Assembly (NCBI GenBank): GCA_033032865.1
Contig: JAWHQI010000258.1
Coordinates: 1,674,001 to 1,738,000 of the forward strand
Length of the DNA: 64,000 nt
Reading direction: 5' to 3'
Source: Dactylorhiza incarnata
Taxonomy: Eukaryota > Streptophyta > Magnoliopsida > Asparagales > Orchidaceae
The translations under genes and the position numbers were made by a program. How positions within the stretch are numbered: position 1 is the stretch's first letter; each line of letters opens with the position of its first letter. The notes beneath the pieces are model-generated. The model searched no databases. It had not been told where the DNA came from and saw nothing but the letters and a program-made list of their open reading frames with translations. This document shows positions 1-11,600 of the stretch, one piece after another.

Positions 1-168
1 GTTTCATCTCACTCTAAGAGACAATGAGTAATTTCTCTTCCGGTGCTTGAGTAGACCTTTCTGTTAAGATTATTTCATATTTGTTAATCCAACTTAATTT
101 TTTTGGTGATGAAGCAAAGGAGATGGTTCCATTACTTTTGCTTAATAAAATATTTTTATTACAATAAA
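1..168. other. Unassigned AT-rich sequence
   Basis: No open reading frame, terminal repeat or known motif is visible here. It precedes the Gypsy-type LTR fragment and probably lies in an intron of the host gene, whose exons resume at 8616. Confidence 0.4.
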
Positions 169-1047
169 TGTAGCACCCCTACTTAGTTTAACAACATTTC
201 AAAATCCCGATCGACACTCGTTGGTATGAAGCAAACTAAGCAACGATAATTGGAACCATAACAAAAATAATTAAAGTATACAACAGAAACAAAAAAGCTG
301 GAGCTATGGTTAGTGAAATGCCTCAAAGTCTGAATCACGGAGCAAACAAAAAAAAAGTAAGTGTGAACAAATCTGAATACTTGGATCAAAATCATAGAGT
401 TTGCAAGAACTAATTCTAAGGAAACGATGAAATTTAAAACTGTGTAAACTCTTGTAAGTTCGTTCTAAGATTCTCTAATAGAAGAGTCTGAAGACGGGGT
501 CAGCCCATCGGTGAGTAAGAAAAGCTCTTCCTCTCAGTGTCACTAACATAACATAGACAAACATGTATGAAAATCTATGTATATAACAATTGAATCTAGG
601 GATCATGATTTTTAACATGATAACTATGCATGTTTTAGCATTAAAATAAAACATATTAATATAAATCATATATTTTGTGGTTTATCATATTATGCGTTCT
701 AATCAGCATTTTTAAATCTATTTAAGTGTAGAAATTCCTGAGTTATGAGTTTTACTTGAACTTGAGGTAACTGCTGTTCATATTCTTCTTAGTTATAAGT
801 TTCATAGTTTACTAGGCGTATTACGTGACTTGAGTCTCTGGTGGCAACTAAGATGCTCTGGTGTGGTCCTAGCGCGGAACACAAACTCGCATCTATCCAT
901 TTCCATACCCGGAAGAATGGTTAATTGACCCTAATGAGGCTTATATGGTCTACTGTCCCTATAAGTATGATGATGTGCGTTCATCAATCATGAGAGAAAA
1001 CACCTCCCATACCCCTAACGATCTTATGCATCTAGTGGCCATCGTTA
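169..1047 (-). repeat. Gypsy-type LTR fragment, copy A
   Basis: The block starts with TGTAGCACCCC and aligns over its length with 51582-52507, which starts TGTAACATCCC. Shared landmarks include a stretch near 480-560 matching 51940-52010 and one near 940-1040 matching 52400-52500. TGTRRCRYCCC ends are typical of plant Ty3/Gypsy LTRs. The minus orientation is inferred by analogy with the LTR at 6268, which has a visible primer-binding site. No partner LTR or target-site duplication was found. It is cut off near 1047 where hAT-derived sequence begins. Confidence 0.5.
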
Positions 1048-1064
1048 AGTTGAATAATTTTTAA

Positions 1065-2385
1065 CAACTACATCTGCCATGTCCTCATCATCAAGTTCTA
1101 CATTCTCTGCATCGTCATCATCACCACTATCATTATGATCATCATCCCATTCAACTTCACTAATATAATCGCGAGCATCATGTTCATCGGGCCTTTTGGT
1201 GAGATCATATACTCTACCTAAAATAAAAAGGTTTTAATTATGATACATAATGTAGTTGAATAATTTTGCATTTTCAAATTAAATAATATCAAACTTACAT
1301 TCATCAGCTACTGCTGCAACGGATTCTTCAACATTCCTTCCTGCACTATCATCACTATAGGTTTCTTGGGCATCTCTACTTTGAAGAATCCCCAACCAAT
1401 TGCCCTTACGGGGAAGAACGAGATCTTCCTTCTCGGTGATCCATTCATCATCTGAAGGGATATCCTCAAAGTTTTAAAACTTCTCCTTTAGTTGCACTTC
1501 TCTTCTATCTTGCCGTTCCATCAACTTCATATTGTACATCACAAAGACTAGATCATTCATTTTCTTTTGATGCAATCAGTTTCTTCTTTTCGAATGCACC
1601 TATTTTGAAAAAAATATAAATTATAAGAACACTCGCGCTTCATTGAAATTGAAGTCAGTCAAATATTCAATGTTAAGTGTTTAGGATATTTTCATTTAGT
1701 AGATCTCACCATCTCAAAGGCACTCCAGTTGCGTTCACATCCAGAGGATCTACATGTAAACTAAGAACCCGGATTGCAAATCTTTTCAATTTCGGGCAGT
1801 TATCTCCGTAGGAATCCCACCAGTCAGTTGAAAATAACAATACATTAAATGTTTAACATGATAATAATTAATAACATGTTTATTGCTTGATAATTGAAAA
1901 TAGCATTAAACAAATCTGTTTAACCTGGAGCTCTTTTGTTTCTAGTTGATTTTGCAGAGTCTAACCCAAATAATCCTCTAGCATGTTTGAAATCATCCAT
2001 CTGAATGTCTATTTTTGTTCTCTCATCTTCATTAGGAATCATTCGCTGGAGGCAAGTATAAAACCCAAGTTTTACTTCTGCATCTGCTCTAAAGGAGGGG
2101 CTGTAATGATAATGGGGGTTCAAATAGTAAGCTGCATCATGCAATGACCTATGCAGTTGACTTGACTATCTATCATCAATGATGACTCATATTGCCAAGT
2201 GATGTTTCAATCTTTATATTCCACCAGATCTGACAATATTTGCACTGCACTTTCTTAGTGGTACTATCAATCTCAATCCCATGGAGCCACCCCGGATCAC
2301 TTCTTGTACCCAAAACATTCTTGCGAGACTTTATGGTAGTGGGCTTTGAAGCTGAACCCGAACCAGACATCTCTCTTTCTAGCAC
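1065..2385 (-). pseudogene. hAT-family transposase remnant, internally deleted
   Basis: Read on the minus strand. The segment 2385-2176 encodes an N-terminal BED-type zinc-finger start, with a DPGW.HG motif followed by a CKYC pair. The segment 2144-1920 encodes a hAT C-terminal stretch (LNPHYHYSP, then GLFGLDSA). Near 1830-1700 come the WWDSYGD and CERNWSAFE signatures of the hAT dimerisation domain, in a shifted frame. An acidic Asp/Glu-rich tail follows at about 1560-1065. In intact hAT transposases of this type a DUF659 region and the catalytic RNase H-like core lie between BED and dimerisation regions. Here only about 30 bp separate the two open segments, so the catalytic core is gone. 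Intron-like gaps and at least one frameshift also occur. The protein cannot be functional. Confidence 0.7.
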
Positions 2386-2649
2386 AAGTTAAGAAGCAAT
2401 CATCAAGGAAGCATAAAAATAGGACCCAATAACAATAACCATAACCATAACCAATGGTAAATGTCAAGACAAAACCCTATAACCATAACTGAAATGTCAA
2501 ACAATAACAATAACTGAAAAACCTAATTCCTTCCCCTAGCAAAACAAATTTTATCATAACTGAAAGCATCATACACATTTCATCATATTGAAGAAAAATA
2601 TTAGGGCAAGAGGACTCTACAAAAGCTTACAAAGAACGTCGAACTGGAG

Positions 2650-2880
2650 GAGCACGACTGGAGCCGTGGACGTGGAGCACGACTGGTCTCTGCCCTCTGG
2701 AGCCGTCAAACTGTGGTAAACTTGACCGACGAGCACGACTGGAGCACGACTGGAGCCGTCGAACATTCAAACTGTGGTTGCCCGTTGCCGTCGAACTGTG
2801 GTTGCCGTCGAACTGTGGTTGTCATCGCCTGGAGCCGTCGAGTGTGGTAGCCTGTAGCCGTCAAGGAGTTGCCGTCGATT
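2650..2880. repeat. Degenerate direct repeats in the hAT 5' leader
   Basis: Two short words recur in this GC-rich stretch: GAGCACGACTGG at least four times, and GCCGTCGAACTGTGGTTG or close variants about four times. The block lies upstream of the transposase start on the minus strand. It is probably the element's untranslated leader. Confidence 0.45.
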
Positions 2881-2949
2881 TGTCGCGGGAGACGGGATTA
2901 GGGCAGAGCGGAGGAGTCGGGATTGAGTAATAAACAACGCCCATTTTTT

Positions 2950-3123
2950 TTATATAGCCGCAGAATCGGGATCGGTAGAATCGCTGTAGGATCGCGATTC
3001 TATGATCCTACGACTTAGGAGCGCGATCCTGCGCACGATCCCTATAAAACCGATCCAGCGAGCGATCCCGATTGGTTTTAACATCCCGGATCGTAAGATC
3101 GTGCGATCCGGATCGCGATCCCG
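2950..3123. repeat. hAT subterminal repeats and probable element end
   Basis: The motif CGATCC and its complement GGATCG occur about ten times in under 180 bp, often as the palindrome GGATCGCGATCC. Dense short subterminal motifs are typical of hAT elements, where transposase binds. A TATA-like tract on the minus strand (about 2946-2957) lies just inside, as expected for the transposase promoter. The exact terminal inverted repeat could not be fixed. Confidence 0.45.
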
Positions 3124-3365
3124 ACAAGCTTGCTCTCCACTTCAACCAACCTGCTTGGATTCAATGTATCACATCTTTATCAACACCTCCATATTTTTGA
3201 ACTATCTATCCAAGATATTTAAAGCACTCACTGCGGGAAATATCTTGATCACCCAACTTAATAACGAAGTCATTTGTCCTTCTTGCACTGCTAAATTTAA
3301 ACTCCCTGCACTCCGTCTTTGCTCTGCTCAACCTAAAGCCTTTCTTTTCTTAAGTGTCTGACCAA
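3124..3365 (-). pseudogene. LINE (non-LTR retrotransposon) reverse transcriptase fragment
   Basis: On the minus strand the stretch reads KGFRLSRAKTE near 3344-3310, then ISRSECFKYLG near 3235-3205, and ends with IQAGWLKWR near 3150. These match the conserved C-terminal part of plant L1-type reverse transcriptases (GLRLSR.KTE, FRYLGS.I..DG, RI.AGW.KWR). In-frame stops interrupt it. Only about 80 codons survive. The hAT sequence abuts its 3' side, so the hAT may have inserted into the LINE or the two may share a deletion junction. Confidence 0.65.
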
Positions 3366-5368
3366 GATTCAAGTTTCACGTTTATAATAATAAGTGTATG
3401 ATAATCAAGTATAAATCAATGAAGCATTGAAGAAAAGAAGTAATATCACCCAACTATGTAAACTTAAAATTAAATCTGGTTGATAATATTAGCAAGCGAT
3501 TGTTTCGAGAAGTGATTTTATTGTCATCGAGGGGAATGTGACTTAAGCCCATATGATTTTTTACCAATTGCGAAGACCCAACCCATGTGTTCGGGGATCC
3601 CATGAATTTGGTTCAATATGATAGAAACGAAGTCGTTGATGTAACGTAGTTGAGAGCACTGGTTTAAAAAGTTATGACAACCTTCTCCTCATTCCTATGA
3701 TCTAATGCTCTACATAACATATAAAATGAACTCATAATTCTTAATGGTTACCAAATACATCTTTGTTTGTGAGATATTTATTATGAAACATCTCTTGAGG
3801 TTCCACTTGTGTGAGGGTAGTCATGAGACCGCGACTTTGGATCCGTACTGAACCCTAATAACCTTCATGAAAATCAAGGACTGTGCATGCCCATTAAAAC
3901 ACTAACTGCCATAACTCAATGCACAACCAATCTTTTATGTGCTTAATTAATTTTTCGATAAAAAGATTATAATTCAAAACTTTTGACAAATTATATTCTT
4001 CGATAGATCAAATAAGTAATAAGCACCATTCCTCCTATACGCCCATTGCTTTAGGTACAACTTGATAATGTTAATGTCTATTTGATTTTATTTAATTAAT
4101 ATTAAACTTATGACTTATAAAGTTCATTTTGGTTTCTCGTATTGGAATTTATCTCCGTTATTGTCTCATGGTTGAGAAAAGTTCAAAACTATTTCGGACT
4201 TGGAGAATAGTTGAATGAAACTGTTGGTTTTGTTAAAACAAATTTTGTGATTTTGTTAATAGTCGACAATCACCGACTGCTCTTCTTTGTTATTAGCCGA
4301 TCGTCGATCGGGCTTTCACCGGTCACTGACCGAGCGTAATATATTTATGTGGTTTCTCAGGATTTTATTAGTCGAATTGTAATTCGACGTTCGACGATTT
4401 CTAGTTGGCGATCACGCATGCTGCTATTATACACAGATTTTCTGAGCGCCTCTTTTGTTAACTACATTTTTTTTATACCCTTTCGAGATTTCATTTATGT
4501 TACTTCCATTATTATATTTTAAATGTTGAAATTTTCGGTTTCTTTGTACGATGATTTTTCTTAATATAATCATTACTAATTTATTATGAAATTAATGTTT
4601 AGAGTTTTATGTGACTCCTTATATATAAGGTATTTTCTGGGAACGAGGTTCTCTGATTTTCTTAAGCCTTACGATTCTTCATACACCTACCGTCTCTCTT
4701 TATGCTCTCTTTTACTCTCTCAATTTTCTTTCGACTACGTGCGTTTTATTGCTCTTTGCATTTGCTTCATAAAGTGAAAGTTTGGGTGCTCCGTGCTTCT
4801 TCAGTGTTCGCACACATCAGAGTTTTCGGGATCTAGCCGGAGTTGTACCTTGGAGAAGTAATGATCGGTTGAAAGTCCTGCCAGAGGGTGATGCAACTTC
4901 TTTAGTGCAGTGATCACATGCTTTATCCAGACTCGATTTCTTAACCTCTTATTAGTGCATTTTGATTTATTATTCATACAGATCTTGCTAAGTTTTTTTA
5001 AGAACCTGGAAAATTATATGATATTTTAAAACAAAAAATTATACTATTTATCTGTGAATAGTTTATAAATGTTCTAACCGTTTTGCCTATGTTTTCCTTA
5101 ACAAGATAATATATGGGAAGTGGTATACAAATATCAAAAAGTTCTTCCTGCACATAGTGTAAGATAACTTTCCGTGACTTCGCTCTTTTCTCGTTGGTAT
5201 GGTGCCCAAATAAACAACAAAAGAAACCAAATAAATGTTTACATTTTACCTAGAAGCACCAATACAATTATGATTATCGGGTACGATATGTATCTAGTAC
5301 AATGGTATAAGTGTACAACATAATAAAAAATTGCGGATCGGGTACGTTCGAGCTATATATATATATAT
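3366..5368. other. No recognisable gene; possible TATA box and transcribed leader
   Basis: About 2 kb of AT-rich sequence without a supported reading frame. A TATA-like element (near 4618-4629) is followed by a pyrimidine-rich stretch to about 4770. This resembles a promoter plus leader of an LTR, but no partner repeat or priming site was found. An (AT)n run lies at 5353-5368. Confidence 0.35.
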
Positions 5369-5699
5369 TGTTGGACGGTCCAGCATGAACCAAAAAGGCA
5401 TGCCAAGATTAGTCCCATACCACCTACCCAGACGGTCCGCTCGTGCTTATAATAGGCCCCGTCTCTCCTATCTTTGACCCGGGTTTTGGAATGGAAAATG
5501 GGTGCGGTGGTTTAACATGGTATTAGAGACAGGTTCACGCTGAGGGGGCGTGTTGGACGGTCCAGCATGAACCAAAAAGGCATGCAAAAATTAGTCCCAC
5601 ACCATCTACCCAGACTGTCTGCTCGTGCTTATAATAGGCCCCGTCTTTCCAATCTTTGACCCCGATTTTGGAATGGAAAATGGGTGCGGTGGTTTAACA
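5369..5699 (+). mobile_element. Minimal TRIM: two 149-bp LTRs around a 33-bp interior
   Basis: LTR1 is 5369-5517 and LTR2 is 5551-5699, both 149 bp, both TG...CA, with about 10 differences. The interior (5518-5550) contains only a degenerate primer-binding site (TGGTATTAGAGACAGG) running almost directly into a purine-rich tract (GCTGAGGGGGCG). No coding capacity exists, so movement would need proteins from another element, most likely Copia because of the tRNA-Met-type priming site. Both flanks are microsatellite ((AT)n left, (AC)n right), so a target-site duplication cannot be recognised. A TATA-like CTTATAATAGG lies in each LTR. Confidence 0.8.
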
Positions 5700-5786
5700 C
5701 ACACACACACACACATATATATAGACGTGCTCGCACACACACACACAATATACTATATACTTGGATATATGCATTTATATATATAT
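5700..5786. repeat. (AC)n/(AT)n microsatellites
   Basis: Two short (AC)n tracts and intervening (AT)n tracts separate the TRIM from the next element. Nothing else is visible. Confidence 0.85.
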
Positions 5787-6246
5787 TGTGACGACCCGCC
5801 GCCCGCCACAATATACAATACATATCACATAGCAGAGTTTCGAGTTCGCAACAAAGTAATACATAATCACGACGAGTATTAAAATGTATAAAATAATTTA
5901 TTTTATTTTATTAAAAGCATGTTAATACATAATCATATCCCATATCCACAACTACATCTGCATATGCGAATGCTATCACGTAAGCCTTGTTGAAAGCGTA
6001 AACACCGCTCCGCTTCAGTTGCCACCAACGATCCTGCATAATATGTCAAATTTGAAAATTCAACTTCATACTATAACCTATTCGGTTACCCTGCACTGAC
6101 CGTAAGAATTTCTCTTGCAACAGTCTCTTTTTCGACATTGGCATAAACCAATTTGTAAACTCCTGCACAAACTCGTTCCAAGAAACTCAAGTTGTTCCTT
6201 TCACCACAAATTTCCTACTCATCACGTTATCTAAAAATTGGAAAAT

Positions 6247-6261
6247 CTCGCTCTGATACCA
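6247..6261 (-). other. Primer-binding site of Gypsy-3
   Basis: On the minus strand this reads TGGTATCAGAGCGAG, complementary to the 3' end of initiator tRNA-Met. It lies six bases from the LTR end, as usual for plant Gypsy elements. Confidence 0.75.
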
Positions 6262-6919
6262 TTTAATTGTGACGACCCGGAGATCACCGCAATTCACAAC
6301 ACATTCTCATAATAAAGTGGCAAGTTCGCAGCGCAGTAATACATAATAACAATGAGTATTAAAATGTACAATTTTTTTTTTTTGCATTAAAAGCATATTG
6401 AAACATAGTTATATCCCATATCCACAAATTCATCTACATATGAGTGTATATATATATATATATCTACTATAAGATAGATCTACAGATATTATATAACATC
6501 ATTGACACTTATATGATCTAGTTTGTCCTCTGACATGCAGGACATTGCGGGTACCGACACTACTTCCCGTGCTCTTCAACCACCTTTGCTATCCCTACCA
6601 AAAGCTTTGCCCAGAGTTTTTATTGCTCTTCTCGTTTCTTATCTTATCGGAATGCTTCTTGTCTACCTTTGTGCCCGGACCATAAAAATTAGAATATAAA
6701 GGGTTAGTCATAAAGACTAAGGGAAATTTTTACATTTTTAAGCCGTGTACATGCAAAAACAGATTATTAATAATATTCAATTTTGCATGAAGGAATCAGT
6801 AAGAAGCAGTAACAATATCGTAACCCATATCAGTATAAGAATCTGTAAGCAGTAACATCAATAAAACTTTGTATGCAGTAATACACAGTAAAGATTTCGT
6901 AAATTCGTATTTATTTTTA

Positions 6920-7035
6920 ACGTTTTATCATTCTTTATTTTCTTCACATTTAACTTTTTATCATTCTTTATTTTCTTCACATTTAACTTTTTATCATTCT
7001 TTATTTTCTTCACATTTAACTTCGTATCATTCTTT
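6920..7035. repeat. 33-bp minisatellite inside the Gypsy-3 LTR
   Basis: TCATTCTTTATT recurs at 6928, 6961, 6994 and (with a change) 7027, exactly 33 bp apart. The copies are nearly identical. Confidence 0.85.
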
Positions 7036-7129
7036 ACTTATTCCGTCGTTCTCAGTCTAGAGGTTCTGCTAACAGTAACCATGTCAGTCATCAGTCTTTG
7101 GGCCAGACCCCTCAAGATAATCATCTATC

Positions 7130-7345
7130 AATTCAACCTGATCAAACACGCTTCAGATCTTCGACCGTTGGACTGGCTATCATATCTGATCCAGAACGAT
7201 CGAACACGTTTCAGGCCTTAAGGCCCCCTATATCATACATCTTATGATCTTATCTACTCCAGCATGATCGAATGCGCTTCAGGCCTCCTTGGAGTCAACA
7301 TGTTCCAATTCAGCGATCAAACACACTTCAGGCATGTGCGCCCTA
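7130..7345. repeat. Dispersed TGATCRAACACGCTTCAGGC-like motif, four copies
   Basis: Related motifs occur near 7138, 7196, 7266 and 7314, spaced 48-70 bp, within the Gypsy-3 LTR. They could be LTR regulatory repeats. No function can be assigned. Confidence 0.5.
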
Positions 7346-7714
7346 TGAGTTGGAAAAACAGTACATGATCCACCCTTAATATTACTTATGCATCGATGCA
7401 TTCAATCCCGTGTTTTTTGTTCATTTATGTGTTATGTTCCTATTTATAACATATGATGTTAATTAAATAAACTTAGGTTGACACCACATGATGATAAACA
7501 CGATTTTTTATGGGTGATCGGAGGAGAAAAAGCTTAAGTGACTTTAAATCGAAAACAAACACTGAAAAAATAAGCAAATCTGTCTTAAAATCTCGTCAAA
7601 TTTTTTCGAAAATATCGCAATGGACTCTCGACACTAATTTTCTTTTATCATCATTGGGATGTTTTCATTTAAACATTTTTAGATTTAATTGAAGGAATTT
7701 TATTTAATGAAACA

Positions 7715-7901
7715 AAATTTTGGGTGTTGCCGTGTGGCCTTGAGGTCACGGGCTGAACTTCTGGAAGCAGCCTCTTGCAAAAATGCAGGGTAATGTTTGC
7801 CTACATTTCACCCTTGTGGTGGGACCCTTCCCTGGACCCTTGCTGCACAGGGATGCTTTGTGCACCGGGCTGACCTTAAAAAAAATGAAATTTTGGGTGT
7901 T
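7715..7901 (+). mobile_element. Au-like SINE with 14-bp target-site duplication
   Basis: The body (7729-7887) ends in an A-rich tail. It is flanked by perfect copies of AAATTTTGGGTGTT at 7715-7728 and 7888-7901. Its sequence follows the plant Au SINE layout: a tRNA-derived GAGGTCACGGG...GAACTTC box, then GCAGCCTCTTGCAAAAATGCAGGGTAATG, and GTGCACCGGGCTG near the end. (Only the first 20 bases of that middle motif should be taken as diagnostic.) The tRNA A box looks missing or degenerate, so it may be 5'-truncated. It inserted 3 bp inside the outer end of the Gypsy-3 LTR. Confidence 0.8.
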
Positions 7902-7904
7902 ACA

Positions 7905-8615
7905 CATATACATGTATATATATATGCCATCAATCTTTAAAAAGAGTGAAAACACAAAATATAGAAAAATTAACGGTGAATAAGTAGAAACACTACCAAT
8001 TTAGACCATCTAATTCTCAAATACATAATAAATAAATAAAATAATCAAATTTAAGTCAAATTCTTAATAGTTCTAATGATAAAAAGAAAGTTAAATATGA
8101 AGCACATTTTGTTATTATTATAAACAAATGTTGCTAGTTGCATTTATGAGTTGCAATTTTTTTTCTTTTCTAAAAGACATGGGAAAATCTTTTGTTTATT
8201 TTAGAATAGCAGACTCTTATCACTATATGCAAAACGATCTGTCAAGTCTAAGCGTATCTGCAGAATAGAGTAGCATGTGTATCTGCCGAGTATCGGGTAT
8301 GTACCGGTATCCGGTATGAGTACGCGGTCGTCAGGGAAGTATCAGTGCTTCATAACATTTTATTCATTATATAAATCTGAAAAATCTGATTTAACTAATT
8401 AAGTATCTGGAACAAATTTAAACTGATTTGAATCTGCGCTACTGTCATCCTTATTTAAATATAAATATAAATTCTAGGGCATGCCGTCATGAATTGCTTA
8501 GAAACCTCTACATATTTTTGATATTTGAATATCTGTGTACACTTGTCTCTCTCATCATAGTAACATCGTCTGTTTGTCTGAAATTATTGAGCTGAATAAT
8601 TGTATTGATGTGCAG
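7905..8615. other. Intron sequence, no gene recognised
   Basis: AT-rich sequence upstream of the first visible host exon. A short GTATC/GGTAT-rich stretch near 8270-8330 is repetitive. The last bases before 8616 form a normal intron end (TTGATGTGCAG). Confidence 0.45.
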
Positions 8616-8673
8616 ATTTTTTCCTGACAAGGCCACAACACTAGCCCGAGGTATTCTGGATGAGCTAATTAAG
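8616..8673 (+). CDS. Host hydrolase exon A
   Basis: Acceptor TGTGCAG ends at 8615 and donor GTTTGT starts at 8674. The exon contributes one base to a split codon, then FFPDKATTLARG and ILDELIK. It ends on a codon boundary that joins to GAAGTAAAG of exon B. FFP(D/E)KA is a conserved stretch in plant DUF829 proteins, just before the catalytic strand. Confidence 0.8.
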
Positions 8674-11600
8674 GTTTGTACTTGTACTTTTTTGTCGGCA
8701 ATCACAACTATAGTTGTTACAACAGGTGTAATTGGTTAATGGAAAACAATTGTATCAATTTCATGATTGGCAGCACCTCAATATGGTCATGTACTTGTCA
8801 TTTTATAGACGTTTTGCTTGCCGGAAGGAAGGGTTTGCTTTATTCCTTCATTTTTTGTCCAACTCTTAGTAACCAACACTAGACATTTACGAGATTGATG
8901 AATTTTGGATCGTCGGATTGGCAATCGGACTCCGCCATCGCATTCATCGCAAATTTTAAAATTCGTATGTTTTTTTGTAAACTTTCTTTGGACTTGTATT
9001 TTGAGATTTACATTAAATCTTTCGATCTTGCGTTTAATGTTGTTAGATGATTTAGCTTAAAGTTCCCCTTTATATCTCATCCGGCTAGGGCAAATAGGAG
9101 ATATGGAGAGTTGGGGTTTTTTGCAGAAGACATGCAAGTGTGATGAAGCCCGATCCCCTGGTGTCGACTCCAGGGGGCCGCTCGCCTAGCTCTATCGCTT
9201 GTCATTGCTTCTCCGACCTCCAATGACCTCGCCAGAACCTTGTACAGCCTCCGACGTCCAGTTCCAAGCCCGCTGCTGCTTTGCCCTCTTCTCCGACACT
9301 GAAAACCGCCCCTCCAACGACAATTAAGTTCAGTTTTCCTCCTAATCACATCCCAGTCGCCGCCTCCCTCCACAGATGCCTCTGCAACCGCCTTTCTTAG
9401 CCTCCTGTAGCCTCCTACATCTCCCACCAGCTCCGCAGTCGCACCCACACCCCCAAATTCCCCTCCCAGTGTTGTCCATCCCTACACAACCCCTACCAAC
9501 ATTCCTCCTTGTACCAGTACCCTGCCAACCACCCCCACCCTCGAAGCCTCCCATTCCAGCCCCTCCACACAACCACCCACCCTTCCCCAAACCTACTCAA
9601 CTCCTCCAAGCCTCTTCCAACCGATTCTAGCCCACAAAAGCCTGTTTCTCCTTCTAACAACCCCCAAACAGTAACATTTACACTATCGGACACCCACCAC
9701 CACCACCGGATCTTCCCCTCCACCACCGTGACTAGTTACTCGGCGAGTTTGCAGTTTAGTTTTATTTTTTACATTTTACAAGTACTTTTATTTATTGTTA
9801 GTAATATTTTACTCAATTTATTTGTTTAATTTCTTTCAATGGACTATATGCCTTATTCGCCTGATACTTGATGTTTTAGTACTCTCAATTATATGAAGTT
9901 GTTACTTGTGGCCTGATTAGAATCAATTGCAATCAATTATGGTTATCTTATCCATTCTTTAATTTTGCTATTTAATTAATTGCGAGTCGAGGTAATTGCA
10001 TGATTGAATCGTTTGCATTTGTATCGCATTAGGGTTAACCGTCATAAGTTCATCGAAGTGCGTGGCATTCGTCCACATCTTCATTTAGGGGTTTGTTGTG
10101 GTTCCACTACATTCATTGTGGTTGTCTGCTTTGCATCTAAGGTTATGACATCACGCGTCTGTCACATGTTGATTCGTCTTGCGTTAATTGGTATTAGAGC
10201 CCAAGTCTAGGCTTAGTTTATGATACACAATCATTGAGTATATAGGTTCCTTCATGACGTGTTATCGTCGCAACCTCTATCCTCTATTTGAGAAACCCGA
10301 GTTTGTCCATACTCAACCCCGTAGAGCTTCACTTGAGGTCTTCATTATATTACAGTTATTATTCTCGTTCGCATCACACCACTTCCAGAGTTCGTATCGA
10401 TCTTTCAACACGATTCCACTATGCTAAAGACGATCACTATGATGATTATCATCGTCCCCATTCTCGCGCACGTGCAAACCTTGTTCAACCTTTAGTATGA
10501 CTCAATTATCTTAGGGATGAATACTACAAGGAACATCATATCGAGAATGATCTCGAGTATAGGTTTCGTAGTGTGACCCCTTAGTCTGATAGTTCGTCGA
10601 GTCCTTAGTCTTTTAGTTATTGACTCGGGGAAATGGAATATTATCTTGATCATTTTGAGTTATTCGGTGAGCGTCGCATTAGATTTGTGAAACTTAGACT
10701 CCTTGACCAGACAAAAGCTCATTGGGCTAGCATTGAGAGGACTCGTCTTCGCCACATCACAGTTGGGTGGATATGAAGCAAAGACTGTGCCTAAAGTATT
10801 TTCCAGCATCATATATGAATTACCTCCTCGAGCGATTATTCACTCTTCGTCGAGGATCTGTCTGTTGTCGACTATATGACTAACTTTGATGTAGTAGTGA
10901 GCAACGATCTCCGAGAGGAATCTGCTGCGACTGTTTCCCAATTTCTATAAGGGCTTTAATCTGAGATATATACTGAGTTGACTTATCACTACGTTGAGTC
11001 TATTGAGCAAGCATATCAATTATCCCTCTATTATGATCCAATGGAGTTACTCGAGTAAACTCGCACTTTGACCGCCCCATCATAAAGAGTTCTCCACATC
11101 CCAAGGCTACTACCATACCTACTTGTGTCCTTATGGATACAGAAGGTGGGACATTTGATAGGGTAGGTACTTTGACGCTTGCTGGGTCTTGGAATGAATA
11201 TCCAACTTTGCACCTTTGGTAGGTTGACTCTGATTAATAGTCCATCATTTGAGTCTGACTCATGCCCTATGACCCCATAAGTGAGTGAGTGCGAGTGATT
11301 TTGTGATTATATATGTATATGTCCTTTTATTGTAGCGATTGAGCCTCTTCTTTCCCCAACCTCATACGTTGACTTAGTCACGATTTCGATGATAGAATCT
11401 CCTTTGAGTTTGCGTTCATTTGAGTGTACCTACGTTGTGGTGGCGAGTCATGTCCTAAGTGAGGGTCAAAGGTTTATCATTGACTTTGTTGCGGATGTCC
11501 CACATGTTTCTACGGACACTACCGTTATTGATGATTTTCTTTTGGAGGAGCATCCTGCAATTTTTGACTCCCTTGGGGAACCCTTCATTGAGTCCCCAAG

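Larger units (their letters stand above)
5787..7904 (-). mobile_element. Gypsy-3: minus-strand Ty3/Gypsy deletion derivative
   Basis: The right LTR (6268-7904) starts TGTGACGACCCG and ends GGGTGTTACA on the + strand. Next to it, 6247-6261 is a minus-strand primer-binding site (TGGTATCAGAGCGAG), which fixes the orientation. The internal remnant 5946-6246 reads on the minus strand like the start of a Gypsy gag (an EFTNWFMPM-type stretch). At 5787-5945 a second TGTGACGACCCG repeat aligns with the start of the right LTR, so it is a stub of the left LTR. All of pol and most of the left LTR are deleted. Flanks tatat and catat are compatible with a decayed 5-bp target duplication. A SINE lies just inside the right LTR end. 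Confidence 0.7.

Noticed and set aside
4600..4900. Promoter and first exon of a gene
   Set aside because: A TATA-like box and CT-rich leader are present, but no coding exon, splice site or homologous repeat supports a gene.
1..8615. Upstream exons of the DUF829 gene within the window
   Set aside because: I looked for the conserved stretch before FFP(D/E)KA (a WNSLVCH-type motif) on the + strand and found none, so those exons probably lie upstream of base 1.
9077..9829. Proline-rich and glycine-rich open frames on both strands
   Set aside because: Caused by the C-rich, G-poor LTR of Gypsy-2; the related LTR at 12950-13560 shows similar artefacts with unrelated protein sequence.
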